The notes under the pieces were generated by a model, which was not told the DNA's origin, made no database searches, and worked only from the letters and a program-made list of their open reading frames with translations. Shown piece after piece: positions 34,604 to 43,914 of a stretch of 64,000 bases of DNA. The DNA comes from Actinacidiphila acididurans (lineage in GTDB: Bacteria; Actinomycetota; Actinomycetes; Streptomycetales; Streptomycetaceae). Position 1 is the first letter of the stretch; every line of letters starts with the position of its first letter. Location of the stretch: assembly GCF_016918855.1 (NCBI RefSeq), contig NZ_JADKYB010000001.1, positions 434,001-498,000 of the forward strand, in the 5' to 3' direction. Made by a program: the position numbers and the translations under genes.

Positions 34604-36751
34604 GTGACTTCGCATCGTTCAGGGATGGTGCGTGCCCGCCGCGCGGCGCTGGCGGCGGGCGCCGCGGCGCTGCTCGCCGTGGCGTTGCCGGGCGTGGCGC
34701 AGGCGTCGGGGCGCGGCGCGCCGGCCCGCGACGCGGGAGCGCCCGCGTACTACGACAGCGGCCTCGCGCCGACCCCGTACATGGGCTGGAACACCTACTA
34801 CGGCCTGGGCGCGCCCACCGAGGCCCAGGTCAAGAGCGTGGCCGACTTCCTGGTCAGCAGCGGGTTGCGCAACAGCGGTTACGACATCGTGTGGCTGGAC
34901 GGCGGCTGGCAGGCCGACAACCCGCGCGACGCGGCCGGGGAACTGACCGCCAACCCACAGCGCTTCCCCTCCGGCATCCCGGCGCTGGTGGACTACCTGC
35001 ACGCCCGCGGACTGCGGGCCAGCATCTACACCGACGCCGGCGACTACGACCCGGCGTACTGCGGGCTGGGCAGCCGCGGCCACTACCAGCAGGACGCGGA
35101 CCAGTTCGCCCGCTGGAAGATCGACGCCGTCAAAGTGGACTTCCTGTGCGGCATCGGCGAGAAGCTCGACCCGGGCCCGGCATACCGGCAGTTCAGCGAC
35201 GCCCTGGCCAAGTCCGGCCGGCCGATGCTGCTCAACCTGTGCAACCCGCTCACCGACGACTGGGGGCTGCCGCACAAGCCCGAGCAGGACGCCCACAACA
35301 CCTTCGTCTACGGCCCCACCACCGCCGACTCCTGGCGCACCGGCACCGATATCGCCTGGGGCAGCCCGACCGCCGGCGAATGGCCCGACATCCTGCGGAA
35401 CATGGACGCCAACGCCTGGCACCCCGAGGCGCAGGGCCCGGGCCACTGGAACGACCCGGACTACCTCGTCCCGATGCGCAAGCTCGGCGACGGCACCTAC
35501 GAGCTCAACCAGGAGGAGTCCACCACCCAGTTCGTGATGTGGGCCGAGATGGCCTCCCCGCTGATGCTCGGCTCCGACCCGCGCACCCTGTCCGCGTCCA
35601 TGCTGGCCACGCTGCGCAACCCGGAGATCCTGGCCGTCGACCAGGACCCGCTGGGCATCCAGGGCGTGCGGGTGGCCACCGACGCCACCGGCGACGTGTA
35701 CAGCAAGGTCCTCAAGGGGGCCGGCCGCCGCGCGGTGGTGCTGCTCAACCGCTCCGACCAGCCCGCGCAGCGCACCGTGACCTTCACCGACGCCGGACTC
35801 ACCGGACCCGTCGCCGTCCGCGACCTGCGGGCCCGCGCGGACCGGGGCACGTACACCGGCTCCTACACCGTCACCGTGCCCGCCCACGGCACCGCATTCC
35901 TGAAGCTGACCGGCACCGACAACGCGCCCGGCGCCACGACCGGCACCGTCTCCACCGCCGACCCGGCGATCGTCGCCGACGGCGCGGCGCTGACCGCCTT
36001 CACCCGCGGCCGCGACGGCCACCTGACCGAGCAGGCCGGGCGCGCGGGCCAGTGGTCCGGGCCGGCCACCGACCTCGGCGGCCCCACCGACCGGCGGATC
36101 GAGGGCCAGCCGGCCGCGTACGGCTCGGCCGGCGGCCGCATCGACGTGTTCGTGCGCGGCACCGACGGCCACGCGTACCTGCGGACGTACACCGGCGGCC
36201 GGTGGGGGAACTGGCAGGACCTCGGCGGCGACCTGGCCGACGCGCCGACCGCCGCGTGGGCGAGCCCCGGCCAGTGGACGCTGTACGCCACCGGCGCCGA
36301 CGGCACGGTGGTCACCCGCGGCCCGCAGGGCGGCTGGACCTCGCTGGGCGCGCCGGCCGGACTCGCCCTGTACGGCAGGCCGTCCGCGGTCCTGGACTCG
36401 GCCGGCCGCACCCATGTCGCGGTGCGCACCGCCGACGACTCGGTGTGGACCCGGGTCCGCGACGCCGCCGGCACCTGGTCGGACTGGACCGGCCTCGGCG
36501 GCACCATCAGCGGCAGCCCGACCCTGGTGACCACCGGCGGGACGGTCCAACTGCTCGCCCGCGCCTCGGACTACACGCTGTGGCGGCGCACCTACGACGC
36601 CGCCGCCGGCACCTGGGGCGGCTGGTTCCCGCAAGCCCAGTTCGTCAGCAACACCTTCGACGGCGCCATGGGCGCCACCGCCGGCCCCGGCGGCACCGTG
36701 CTCGCCGTCTCCCGCGGGGTGAACGGCGTGGTCCGGCAGAGCTCCTTCTGA
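34604..36751 (+). CDS. Secreted GH27 alpha-galactosidase with C-terminal lectin-like domain
   Basis: The 715-aa exported enzyme starts at GTG 34604 behind GGGAGAA; the signal peptide ends near GVAQA (residue ~34). The GH27 barrel shows MGWNTYY (60-66), VWLDGGWQ, KVDFLCG with nucleophile Asp179, and SWRTGTDI with acid/base Asp249, plus the conserved HWNDPDYL. A beta-sandwich (~365-450) follows, then a ~260-residue region of repeated DGHLTEQAGRAGQWSG and DGHAYLRTYTGGRWGNWQDL units, a PLL/tachylectin-like propeller that likely binds glycan. It would release galactose from alpha-galactosides outside the cell, feeding the downstream importer and catabolic genes. Confidence 0.92.
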   Translation: MTSHRSGMVRARRAALAAGAAALLAVALPGVAQASGRGAPARDAGAPAYYDSGLAPTPYMGWNTYYGLGAPTEAQVKSVADFLVSSGLRNSGYDIVWLDGGWQADNPRDAAGELTANPQRFPSGIPALVDYLHARGLRASIYTDAGDYDPAYCGLGSRGHYQQDADQFARWKIDAVKVDFLCGIGEKLDPGPAYRQFSDALAKSGRPMLLNLCNPLTDDWGLPHKPEQDAHNTFVYGPTTADSWRTGTDIAWGSPTAGEWPDILRNMDANAWHPEAQGPGHWNDPDYLVPMRKLGDGTYELNQEESTTQFVMWAEMASPLMLGSDPRTLSASMLATLRNPEILAVDQDPLGIQGVRVATDATGDVYSKVLKGAGRRAVVLLNRSDQPAQRTVTFTDAGLTGPVAVRDLRARADRGTYTGSYTVTVPAHGTAFLKLTGTDNAPGATTGTVSTADPAIVADGAALTAFTRGRDGHLTEQAGRAGQWSGPATDLGGPTDRRIEGQPAAYGSAGGRIDVFVRGTDGHAYLRTYTGGRWGNWQDLGGDLADAPTAAWASPGQWTLYATGADGTVVTRGPQGGWTSLGAPAGLALYGRPSAVLDSAGRTHVAVRTADDSVWTRVRDAAGTWSDWTGLGGTISGSPTLVTTGGTVQLLARASDYTLWRRTYDAAAGTWGGWFPQAQFVSNTFDGAMGATAGPGGTVLAVSRGVNGVVRQSSF

Positions 36752-36771
36752 GCCCCGTCCGGCACCGGTTC

Positions 36772-36813
36772 CCGAGGGTGCCCGGGCAGGACCCGCGACC
36801 CGGGCACCCTCGG
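36772..36813 (+). terminator. Perfect 15-bp terminator hairpin after GH27
   Basis: CCGAGGGTGCCCGGG (36772-36786) pairs perfectly with CCCGGGCACCCTCGG (36799-36813), 21 bp after the GH27 stop. It separates this gene from the downstream operon, which therefore needs its own promoter. Confidence 0.85.
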
Positions 36814-36817
36814 ATCC

Positions 36818-36849
36818 GTTACTGACTAAATTACGAATTAATCTTGACG
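36818..36849 (+). promoter_or_regulatory. AT-rich control element and -35 of the galactoside import operon
   Basis: GACTAAATTACGAATTAATC (36824-36843) directly precedes TTGACG (36844-36849). Its reverse complement shares TTnGTAAT and flanking A/T runs with the palindrome at the GH27 promoter, and the distance to TTGAC is equally short. It is a candidate second site of the same regulator. No perfect dyad is present here. Confidence 0.5.
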
Positions 36850-36895
36850 CCGCCGCCGCGGCCCGCCAGGCTGAACCAGCCGACAAAGGAGTCCC

Positions 36896-38212
36896 ATGAA
36901 CACCCTCACCTCTACGCCGAGTACGCCGGGCAGCCGCCGGCAGTTCCTCGCCGGCGCCGGTGCGATCGGCGCCGCCGCCCTGATGAGCGGCTGCGTCACC
37001 TCCAGCTCGTCCAGCGGCGGCGGCAGCTCGTCCAACGGCGGTGGCACGGTCACCCTGCAGTCCAACCTGTCCTCGCCGCAGGCCAAGTCGGCCATGCAGG
37101 ACCTGGTCGCCGCGTTCAACAAGCGCGGCAAGGTCAAGGCGGGCCTGAACACAGTGGCCTCCGAGACCTTCCGCACCCAGCTCCCGACGTACCTGACCTC
37201 CGCCAACCCGCCGGACCTGCTCACCTGGTACCCCGGCTCGGTCGCGGACACGTACGCCCGGAAGAACCTGCTGCTGGACGTCAGCGACATCTGGACCCGG
37301 CCCGAACTGTCCGGCTACTCCGACGCGCTGAAGAAGCTGTGCACCTCCTCGGCCGGCCACAAGGTGTTCGTCCCGGCCAGCTACTACTGGTGGGGCGTGT
37401 TCTACAAGAAGTCCAACTTCGCCAAGTGGGGCGTGCAGGAGCCCACGACCTGGGACGAGTTCCTCGCCCTGTGCGAGACCATCAAGGGCAAGGGCGTGCA
37501 CCCCATCGGGCTCGGCGCCGGCGGCGGCACCGCCTGGGTCGCCTCGGCCTGGTTCGACTACCTCAACATCCGCGTCAACGGCGCCCAGTACCACCGCGAC
37601 CTGCTGGCCGGCCGCCACCGCTTCGACGACCCCGAGGTCCACAAGGTCTTCGACACCTGGTCCCAGGCGCTGCCGTACTTCGACCCGAACGGCACCGCCC
37701 TGGCCTTCCAGGACGCCACCACCGCGCTGCTGAACAATCGCACCGGCATGATGCTGATCGGCACCTTCTTCGCCGACGCCGCCCCCAAGGACCAGCTCGG
37801 CGACCTCGACTTCTTCCGCTTCCCGATCATCGACCCCAAGGTCCCGGCCGCCGAGGAGGGCCCCACCGACGGCTACTTCGCCAGCGCCCGCACCCACCGC
37901 GCCGACGAGGTCAAGGAGCTGATGAGCTGGCTGGCCACCGCCGAGGCCCAGGAGATCTACCTCAAGGGCTCCTCCGGCACCGCGCTGCCGACCAACCCCC
38001 AGGCGAAGGACGCCGGCACCCCGCTGGTCAAGAAGGGCCGGGCGCTCATCGAAGGCGCCGCCGACGTCACCCAGTTCTTCAACCGCGACTCCAGCGACGC
38101 CCTCCAGCCCACCGCCGACACCGCGCTGACCAAGTTCCTGGCCAGGCCCAAGGAGGTCACCTCCATCCTGACCACCTGGCAGCGCGACGCGCAGAAGATC
38201 TGGAGCCAGTGA
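36896..38212 (+). CDS. Sugar ABC transporter substrate-binding lipoprotein
   Basis: The 438-aa protein is an extracellular solute-binding protein of family 1. It has a twin-arginine signal with lipobox (SRRQFLAGAGAIGAAALMSGC, Cys at residue ~33; the Tat motif is SRRQF), a Ser/Gly linker, and the binding fold with PPDLLTWYPGSVADTYARKN, VPASYYWWGVFYKKSNFAKW and GTGMMLIGTFFAD-like segments. It leads an operon with two permeases one base later. In the context of two alpha-galactosidases its ligand is probably melibiose, raffinose-type or galactosyl oligosaccharides. No ATPase gene is present; a shared MsiK-type ATPase elsewhere would be usual in streptomycetes. Confidence 0.9.
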   Translation: MNTLTSTPSTPGSRRQFLAGAGAIGAAALMSGCVTSSSSSGGGSSSNGGGTVTLQSNLSSPQAKSAMQDLVAAFNKRGKVKAGLNTVASETFRTQLPTYLTSANPPDLLTWYPGSVADTYARKNLLLDVSDIWTRPELSGYSDALKKLCTSSAGHKVFVPASYYWWGVFYKKSNFAKWGVQEPTTWDEFLALCETIKGKGVHPIGLGAGGGTAWVASAWFDYLNIRVNGAQYHRDLLAGRHRFDDPEVHKVFDTWSQALPYFDPNGTALAFQDATTALLNNRTGMMLIGTFFADAAPKDQLGDLDFFRFPIIDPKVPAAEEGPTDGYFASARTHRADEVKELMSWLATAEAQEIYLKGSSGTALPTNPQAKDAGTPLVKKGRALIEGAADVTQFFNRDSSDALQPTADTALTKFLARPKEVTSILTTWQRDAQKIWSQ

Positions 38213-38213
38213 C

Positions 38214-39122
38214 ATGGCGCTCGTGACGGCCGGCCGGCTCCGGCGCCGCCCGCGCGGAGCCGGCCGGGTTCCCCCGCTGGTCCTGGCCTTCGTCCTGATC
38301 CCGCTGCTCGCCGAGGGCTTCTGGGTGTTCTGGCCGGCCGTACAGGGCTTCTACCTGTCCCTCACCAAGTGGGACGGCATCTCCCCGCCGCAGTTCATCG
38401 GCCTGGCCAACTACCGCGAGATGCTGCACGACAGCGTCTTCCACACCGCCGTGCTCGACACCGTGCTGTGGCTGGCCCTGTTCGGCGGGCTGTCCGCGGT
38501 CCTGGGCCTGGGCGCCGCGCTGCTGCTGCAACAGGAACGCCGCGGCGTCGGCTTCTACCGCGCCGCGCTGTTCCTGCCCGTGGTCTTCTCGCTCACCGCG
38601 ACCGCCCTGGTCTGGCAGGCGATGTACCAGCCGGACGGCCTGATCGACAAGGCCATGAGCGGTGTCGGCCTCGGCAGCCTCACCCACCCCTGGCTCGCCG
38701 ACCAGAGCACCGCCCTGTACGCGGTGATCGTGCCCGCGCTGTGGCGCCAGATCGGCTACGTCATGGTGCTCTACCTGGCCGGCCTGAAGGGCATCGACCC
38801 GGCGCTGTACGAGGCCGCCAAGGTCGACGGCGCCACCCGCTGGCAGCAGTTCCGCCACATCACCGTCCCCCAGCTCCGCAGTGTCAACGCCGTGGTCCTG
38901 TCCGTCATCGTCATCGACTCCCTGCGGTCCTTCGACGTGGTGTGGGCGCTCACCCGCGGTGGCCCTTACCACTCCTCCGAACTGCTCAGCACCTACATGT
39001 ACTCCACCGCCTTCCAGTCCCTGCGGCTCGGCTACGGCTCGGCGCTCGCCGTCGTGATCTTCGTGCTCGCCTTCGGGGTCATCGCCTCCTACCTGGTCCG
39101 CGCGTTCCGGGAGGCCGACTGA
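38214..39122 (+). CDS. Sugar ABC transporter permease (MalF-type)
   Basis: This 302-aa inner membrane protein has six predicted transmembrane segments and the cytoplasmic EAA loop (YEAAKVDGATRWQQFRHITV), the binding site for the transporter ATPase. The start ATG lies one base after the binding-protein stop. It is the first permease of the sugar importer. Its stop overlaps the next permease start. Confidence 0.92.
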   Translation: MALVTAGRLRRRPRGAGRVPPLVLAFVLIPLLAEGFWVFWPAVQGFYLSLTKWDGISPPQFIGLANYREMLHDSVFHTAVLDTVLWLALFGGLSAVLGLGAALLLQQERRGVGFYRAALFLPVVFSLTATALVWQAMYQPDGLIDKAMSGVGLGSLTHPWLADQSTALYAVIVPALWRQIGYVMVLYLAGLKGIDPALYEAAKVDGATRWQQFRHITVPQLRSVNAVVLSVIVIDSLRSFDVVWALTRGGPYHSSELLSTYMYSTAFQSLRLGYGSALAVVIFVLAFGVIASYLVRAFREAD

Positions 39123-40030
39123 TGACGACCACCCACGCCGCGGCCCCGCCCGCCGACCGCGCCGAGGCGCAGCCGAAGCGCCTGCGCAGCGCCACCGCCG
39201 CCGGACGCCGCCGGATCTGGGGCACCGTGGCCTTCCACACCGGCGCCGGACTGCTGTCCCTGCTGTGGCTGGTGCCCATCGCGGTCGTCCTGATCACCAG
39301 CACCCGCTCCTTCGACGACATCGCCTCCCACGGCCTGGGCAGCCTGCCGCACTCCTTCACCCTCGGCGGCTTCCGCGCCGCCTGGGTGGACGGCGGCCAG
39401 AAGCAGGCCCTGATCAACAGCCTGATCGTCACCGTGCCCGCCGTGCTGCTGTCGCTGCTGCTGGCCTCCATGGCCGCCTTCGCGCTCAGCCGCTACGACC
39501 TGCCGCTGCGCCGGGCCGCGCTGCTGGTCATGCTCGGCGGCAACCTGCTGCCCCCGCAGATCCTGCTCATCCCCGTCTCCAAGCTCACCGAGCAGCTGGG
39601 CCTGTACGACACGCTGCCGGCGCTGATCGGCGTCCAGGTCGGCTTCGGCATCGGCTTCTACGTCTTCGTGCTGCACGGCTTCATGCGGGCCATCCCCGCT
39701 GAGATCCAGCAGGCCGCGGTCATCGACGGCGCGGGCCCCTGGCAGATCTACTCCCGCATCATCCTGCCGCTGACCCGCCCGGCCCTGGCCGCCCTCACGG
39801 CGCTGTCCTTCACCTGGATCTTCAACGACCTGCTGTGGGCCATCACCGTGCTGCGCAGCGACAGCAAGATGCCCATCACGGCCTCGCTGCTGGGCCTGCA
39901 GGGCCAGTACGTCTCGCAGTGGAACGTCGTCGCGGCCGGCTCGGTGATCGCCGCCGCCCCGACCGTCCTGGTCTTCCTGCGGTTCCAGCGGCACTTCGTG
40001 GCCGGACTCAACCTCGGAGCCGTCAAGTGA
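39122..40030 (+). CDS. Sugar ABC transporter permease (MalG-type)
   Basis: The 302-aa permease has a cytoplasmic N-terminus (TTHAAAPPADRAEAQPKRLR) and six membrane segments, with the EAA-like loop IQQAAVIDGAGPWQIYSRII near residue 200. It pairs with the MalF-type permease; start and stop codons overlap (TGATG). Its own stop overlaps the GH36 start as GTGA, so importer and intracellular galactosidase are co-translated. Confidence 0.92.
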   Translation: MTTTHAAAPPADRAEAQPKRLRSATAAGRRRIWGTVAFHTGAGLLSLLWLVPIAVVLITSTRSFDDIASHGLGSLPHSFTLGGFRAAWVDGGQKQALINSLIVTVPAVLLSLLLASMAAFALSRYDLPLRRAALLVMLGGNLLPPQILLIPVSKLTEQLGLYDTLPALIGVQVGFGIGFYVFVLHGFMRAIPAEIQQAAVIDGAGPWQIYSRIILPLTRPALAALTALSFTWIFNDLLWAITVLRSDSKMPITASLLGLQGQYVSQWNVVAAGSVIAAAPTVLVFLRFQRHFVAGLNLGAVK

Positions 40031-42246
40031 CCGACCCTTCCGTGCCGTCGAGCGCCGCCGACCCGGTGACCGATCCCGCGACCGGCCCCGCGGCTGCCCC
40101 CGGTGCCGGTCCCGGTGCGGGTCCCGCCGCCGGTCCCGTCGCCGACGACCGGCAGTGGCGCTGGCTGCTGCGCACCGAACGGACCGCGTACGCCGTACGC
40201 CTGGAACCCGGCGGCCGGTGGGCCGAGCTCGACGCCTGGGGCCCGCACGGCACCGAGACCGGCCCCTCCGTACTCGGCCACTCGCGCCGCACCCACTTCA
40301 TCACCCCCGCCGACGCCGCCCCCGCCGAGTACATCCCCACCGGCCAGCGGCCGTTCACCGGCGCCGACCTCACCGTGCGCCGCCCCGGCGGCGAACGCGG
40401 CACCTGGTGGACCTTCACCGGCGCCGTCCACGACCCCGACACCTCGCTGCGGCTGGAGTTCACCGACGAGGTCACCGGGCTGCGCACCGCACTGGCCTAC
40501 CGGGTGGTGCCCGGCACCGACGTCCTGCTGCGCTGGACCGAACTCACCAACGGCGGCGGCGAGACGCTGCACCTGGAGGACCTGGACTCCGCCGCCGTCA
40601 ACGTGCCGGTCACCGACGGCGCCCGGCTGACCTGCCTGTCCGGCCAGTGGGCCCAGGAGTTCCGGCTCACCCCGCTCGACCTGACCCGCGGCCGGTTCTC
40701 CATCGGCTCCACGCAGGGCGTCCCCGGGCACGCCTACGCCCCCTGGCTCGCCGTGCAGGACACCGCCGACGCCGACCGCCCCGACGCGCCCACGTACGGC
40801 ATCGCCCTGGAGTGGCCCGGCAACTGGCACATCACCGCCGACGCCGAGCCCGGCGGCACGGTACGGGTCCGGGCCGGCCGCGTCCCCCACGAGGGGGCGG
40901 TCGCCCTGCGCCCCGGGCAGACGCTCACCACACCACGCCTGGCCTGCGCCTTCAGCGCCGAAGGGCTCGACGGCCTGTCCCGGGTCTGGCACCGCTACGA
41001 GCGGCACCTGGCCGGCGACCGGCTGCACCGTACCCGCAAGGTCCTCTACAACTCCTGGGAGGCCACCGGCTTCGACGTCCAGGCCGGCGCGCAGCTCGAA
41101 CTCGCCCGGATCGCCGCGGACCTGGGCGCGGAACTCTTCGTCGTCGACGACGGCTGGTTCACCGGCCGGCACGACGAGAAGGGGGGCCTCGGCGACTGGG
41201 ACCCCGACCCCGCGGCCTTCCCCGGTGGCTTCGACGCCTTCGTCGCCCAAGTACGCGGCCTGGGCCTGGACTTCGGCCTGTGGGTCGAACCCGAGGCGGT
41301 CAGCCCCGCCTCCCGGCTGTACGCCGAACACCCCGACTGGGTCTACCGGATCGACGGCCGCCCGGCGACCCCGGTGCGCGACCAGCTGCTGCTCGACCTC
41401 GGCCGCACCGACGTGCAGGACTTCGTGATCGCCACCCTCGACCGCCTGCTGGACGGCCACGCGATCGACTACCTGAAGTGGGACATGAACCGGCCGCCCA
41501 CCCCGCGCGGCCGGCCCGGCGCCGGCCCGGCCGGCGAACTCGACCTGGACGCCGAGCACGCCGCCGGATACCTGCGGGTGCTGGACCACCTGCGCGCCCG
41601 CCACCCGCACGTCACCGTCGAGGGCTGCGCCGGCGGCGGCGCCCGCATCGAACACGCCACCCTCGCCCGTACCGACGTCGTCTGGCCGAGCGACAACACC
41701 GCGCCGCTGGACCGGCTCGCCGTTCAGCACGGCTACCTGCACGCGCACGCCCCGCACACCATGAGCTCCTGGGTCACCGACGCGCCCGGCGTGTTCGACC
41801 CGCGGCCGCGTTCGCTCGCCTTCCGCTTCGTCCTGGCCTGCGCCGGCGTCCTCGGCATCGGCGCCGACCTGCGCGCCTGGACCGGCGAACAGCGGGCCGA
41901 GGCCGCGCACTGGATCGCCTGCTACAAGCAGGTCCGGGACGTGATCCACCACGGCGAGGCCCGGCTGCTGGGCAGCCCCGGCGGACCGTCCTGCGGCGTG
42001 CAGTACGACGAGGCCGGCGGCCCCCGTACGGTCGTGGCCGCCTGGAGCACCGGGCCGCTCGACGGCGCGCCCCTGGTACCGGGCCGCCCCGCCCGGCTGC
42101 GGCTGCGCGGGCTGGACCCGGCCGCCGGCTACCAGGACACCGCCACCGGCACCGAATACCGCGGCGCCCACCTGATGCACGCCGGCCTGCCGCTGGCCTG
42201 GACCGCCCGGCACGACGCCGAGCTGGTGGTGCTGGCCAGGCAATGA
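40027..42246 (+). CDS. Intracellular GH36 alpha-galactosidase
   Basis: The 739-aa enzyme lacks a signal peptide. After a low-complexity Pro/Ala/Gly start (residues ~14-38) comes the N-terminal beta-supersandwich, then the GH36 barrel: VLYNSWEATGFDV, VVDDGWFTGRHDEKGGLGDW, nucleophile Asp486 in DYLKWDMNRP, and acid/base Asp556 in VVWPSDNTAPLDR, preceded by EGCAGGGARIEH. It would hydrolyse imported alpha-galactosides in the cytoplasm. With the secreted GH27 enzyme it gives the cell both an outside and an inside galactosidase. The GTG start overlaps the permease stop. Confidence 0.93.
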   Translation: MTDPSVPSSAADPVTDPATGPAAAPGAGPGAGPAAGPVADDRQWRWLLRTERTAYAVRLEPGGRWAELDAWGPHGTETGPSVLGHSRRTHFITPADAAPAEYIPTGQRPFTGADLTVRRPGGERGTWWTFTGAVHDPDTSLRLEFTDEVTGLRTALAYRVVPGTDVLLRWTELTNGGGETLHLEDLDSAAVNVPVTDGARLTCLSGQWAQEFRLTPLDLTRGRFSIGSTQGVPGHAYAPWLAVQDTADADRPDAPTYGIALEWPGNWHITADAEPGGTVRVRAGRVPHEGAVALRPGQTLTTPRLACAFSAEGLDGLSRVWHRYERHLAGDRLHRTRKVLYNSWEATGFDVQAGAQLELARIAADLGAELFVVDDGWFTGRHDEKGGLGDWDPDPAAFPGGFDAFVAQVRGLGLDFGLWVEPEAVSPASRLYAEHPDWVYRIDGRPATPVRDQLLLDLGRTDVQDFVIATLDRLLDGHAIDYLKWDMNRPPTPRGRPGAGPAGELDLDAEHAAGYLRVLDHLRARHPHVTVEGCAGGGARIEHATLARTDVVWPSDNTAPLDRLAVQHGYLHAHAPHTMSSWVTDAPGVFDPRPRSLAFRFVLACAGVLGIGADLRAWTGEQRAEAAHWIACYKQVRDVIHHGEARLLGSPGGPSCGVQYDEAGGPRTVVAAWSTGPLDGAPLVPGRPARLRLRGLDPAAGYQDTATGTEYRGAHLMHAGLPLAWTARHDAELVVLARQ

Positions 42247-42312
42247 CCGGCCGGTCGGCCCGCCCTCACTAAAGTCGCCCGCACACCCCGATCCCGAGGA
42301 GACCACCCGCCC

Positions 42313-43074
42313 ATGAACCCCACCGTCCCCCGCTTCGCCGGACAGGTCGCCGTGGTGACCGGCGCCGCCTCCGGGATCGGCGCGGCCACCGCCGAGCGCC
42401 TCGCGGCCGAGGGCGCGGCCGTCGTGCTCGCCGACATCGCGGCCGGCCCGGGCGAGGCGGTCGCCGCCCGGATCCGGGACGGCGGCGGGCGGGCCGTCTT
42501 CACCGAGGCGGACGTCGCCGACGAGGACGCCTGGCAGCGCCTGGTGACCGCCGCGCACGCCTTCGGGCCGGTCTCGGTCCTGGTCAGCAACGCCTTCACG
42601 GTCGATGTCCGGCCCGCCCACGAGACCACCCTCGCCTCGTGGCAGCGCCAGCTCGCGGTCAACCTCACCGCGTCCTTCCTCGGCGTCAAGGCCGCGCTGC
42701 CGGACCTGGAGCAGCGGCAGGGCGCGGTGGTGCTCACCTCCTCGGTGCACGCCCACCGCGGCATCCCCGGCCACCCCGCCTACGCCGCAGCCAAGGGCGC
42801 ACTGCTGTCGCTGTGCGGCCAGCTCGCGGTCGAGTACGGGCCCCGGGTACGGGTCAACGCCGTCGTGCCCGGGCCCATCCTGACCGGCGCCTGGGACAGG
42901 GTGGGGGAGGAGGACCGGGCCCGCAGCGTCGCCGAGACCGCCGCCGGCCGGTTCGGCAGACCCGAGGAGGTCGCCGCCGCCATCGCCTTCCTCGCCGCGG
43001 CGGAGGCGTCCTACATCACCGGATCGAGCCTGCTCGTGGACGGCGGCTGGAGCGTCGTCAAGGCGTCCGCCTGA
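42313..43074 (+). CDS. SDR dehydrogenase, candidate D-galactose (sugar) 1-dehydrogenase
   Basis: The 253-aa protein is a classical SDR with TGAASGIG (17-24), an Asp after strand beta2 (VVLADIA, suggesting NAD preference), Ser in LTSSVHAH, and YAAAK with the catalytic Tyr and Lys, closing with ITGSSLLVDGGW. Position between galactosidases and galactonate dehydratase makes it the best candidate for oxidising D-galactose to galactonolactone. SDR substrate range cannot be read from sequence, so a galactonate or other hydroxyacid role is possible. Confidence 0.85.
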   Translation: MNPTVPRFAGQVAVVTGAASGIGAATAERLAAEGAAVVLADIAAGPGEAVAARIRDGGGRAVFTEADVADEDAWQRLVTAAHAFGPVSVLVSNAFTVDVRPAHETTLASWQRQLAVNLTASFLGVKAALPDLEQRQGAVVLTSSVHAHRGIPGHPAYAAAKGALLSLCGQLAVEYGPRVRVNAVVPGPILTGAWDRVGEEDRARSVAETAAGRFGRPEEVAAAIAFLAAAEASYITGSSLLVDGGWSVVKASA

Positions 43075-43128
43075 CGCCTGGCGACACCCCGGCCGTACCC
43101 CCTGACCTGCAGAAAGGCAGAAAACGAC

Positions 43129-43914
43129 ATGACACCGTACGCGCGCCGCGGAGTGCACGGCCAGACCGTGGAGACTCTCGCGCGCCGGGTGCTCAGCGGC
43201 GAGATCCCCGAAGGGGCCACGCTCGACCTGGTGGCGCTGCAGCAGGAGTTGGACGTCAGCCTGACCGCGCTGCGCGAGTCGCTGAAGGTGCTCGCGGCCA
43301 AGGGCATGGTGGACGCCCGGCAGAAACGCGGCACCTTCGTCCGGGCGCGCTCCGACTGGAACCTGCTCGACGCGGACGTGCTGCGCTGGCAGTTCGCCGG
43401 CGGCGCCGCCGCGGACGTCGACCTGTCCCTGCTGCGCAACCTCGGCGAGGTCCGCGCCATCATCGAGCCCGCCGCGGTCCGGCTGGCCGCGCTGCGCCGC
43501 ACCCCCGCCGACCTGGACGCCCTCACCGACGCGCTGGCCGCGATGGGCCGGCCGGACCTCGGCGCCGCGCACGCGGTGGAGGCCGACCTCGCCTTCCACC
43601 GTGCCCTGCTCGCCGCCACCCACAACGAACTGCTGGAGCGCATGGAGATGGTCATCGAGTCCGGCCTCGCCCACCGCGACCAGATCGTGCACTCCTCGCC
43701 GCACGGCGAGGACCCCGTGCCCAGCCACCGCGCCGTGCTGGACGCGGTGCGCGACCAGGACCAGGACGCCGCCGAGACCGCCATGCGGGCCCTGCTCGAA
43801 CAGGCGGTCCGCGACCTGGACCTGGTGCACGGGGCGGACACCGACACCGCGGACGGCACCGACGGTTCCGCCCACGGGTCCACCGACGGCCTCACCGACG
43901 GGAGCGCCCGGTGA
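43129..43914 (+). CDS. GntR/FadR-type regulator, DgoR-like
   Basis: The 261-aa protein has an N-terminal winged helix (QTVETLARRVLSGEIPEGAT, LDVSLTALRESLKVLAAKGM) and a FCD effector domain (VRAIIEPAAVRLAALRRTPA, HAVEADLAFHRALLAATHNE, VPSHRAVLDAVRDQD). The linker LLDADVLRWQF is characteristic of DgoR-type galactonate repressors. The C-terminus carries a run of Asp/Gly/Thr-rich residues just before the overlapping dgoD start. Being inside the operon, it would regulate itself together with the catabolic genes. The operator has not been located. Confidence 0.87.
   Translation: MTPYARRGVHGQTVETLARRVLSGEIPEGATLDLVALQQELDVSLTALRESLKVLAAKGMVDARQKRGTFVRARSDWNLLDADVLRWQFAGGAAADVDLSLLRNLGEVRAIIEPAAVRLAALRRTPADLDALTDALAAMGRPDLGAAHAVEADLAFHRALLAATHNELLERMEMVIESGLAHRDQIVHSSPHGEDPVPSHRAVLDAVRDQDQDAAETAMRALLEQAVRDLDLVHGADTDTADGTDGSAHGSTDGLTDGSAR

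Noticed and set aside
39748..43875. 1375-codon minus-strand open frame across the galactoside operon
   Set aside because: Shadow of GH36, SDR and GntR genes; low-complexity Gly/Val/Arg composition.
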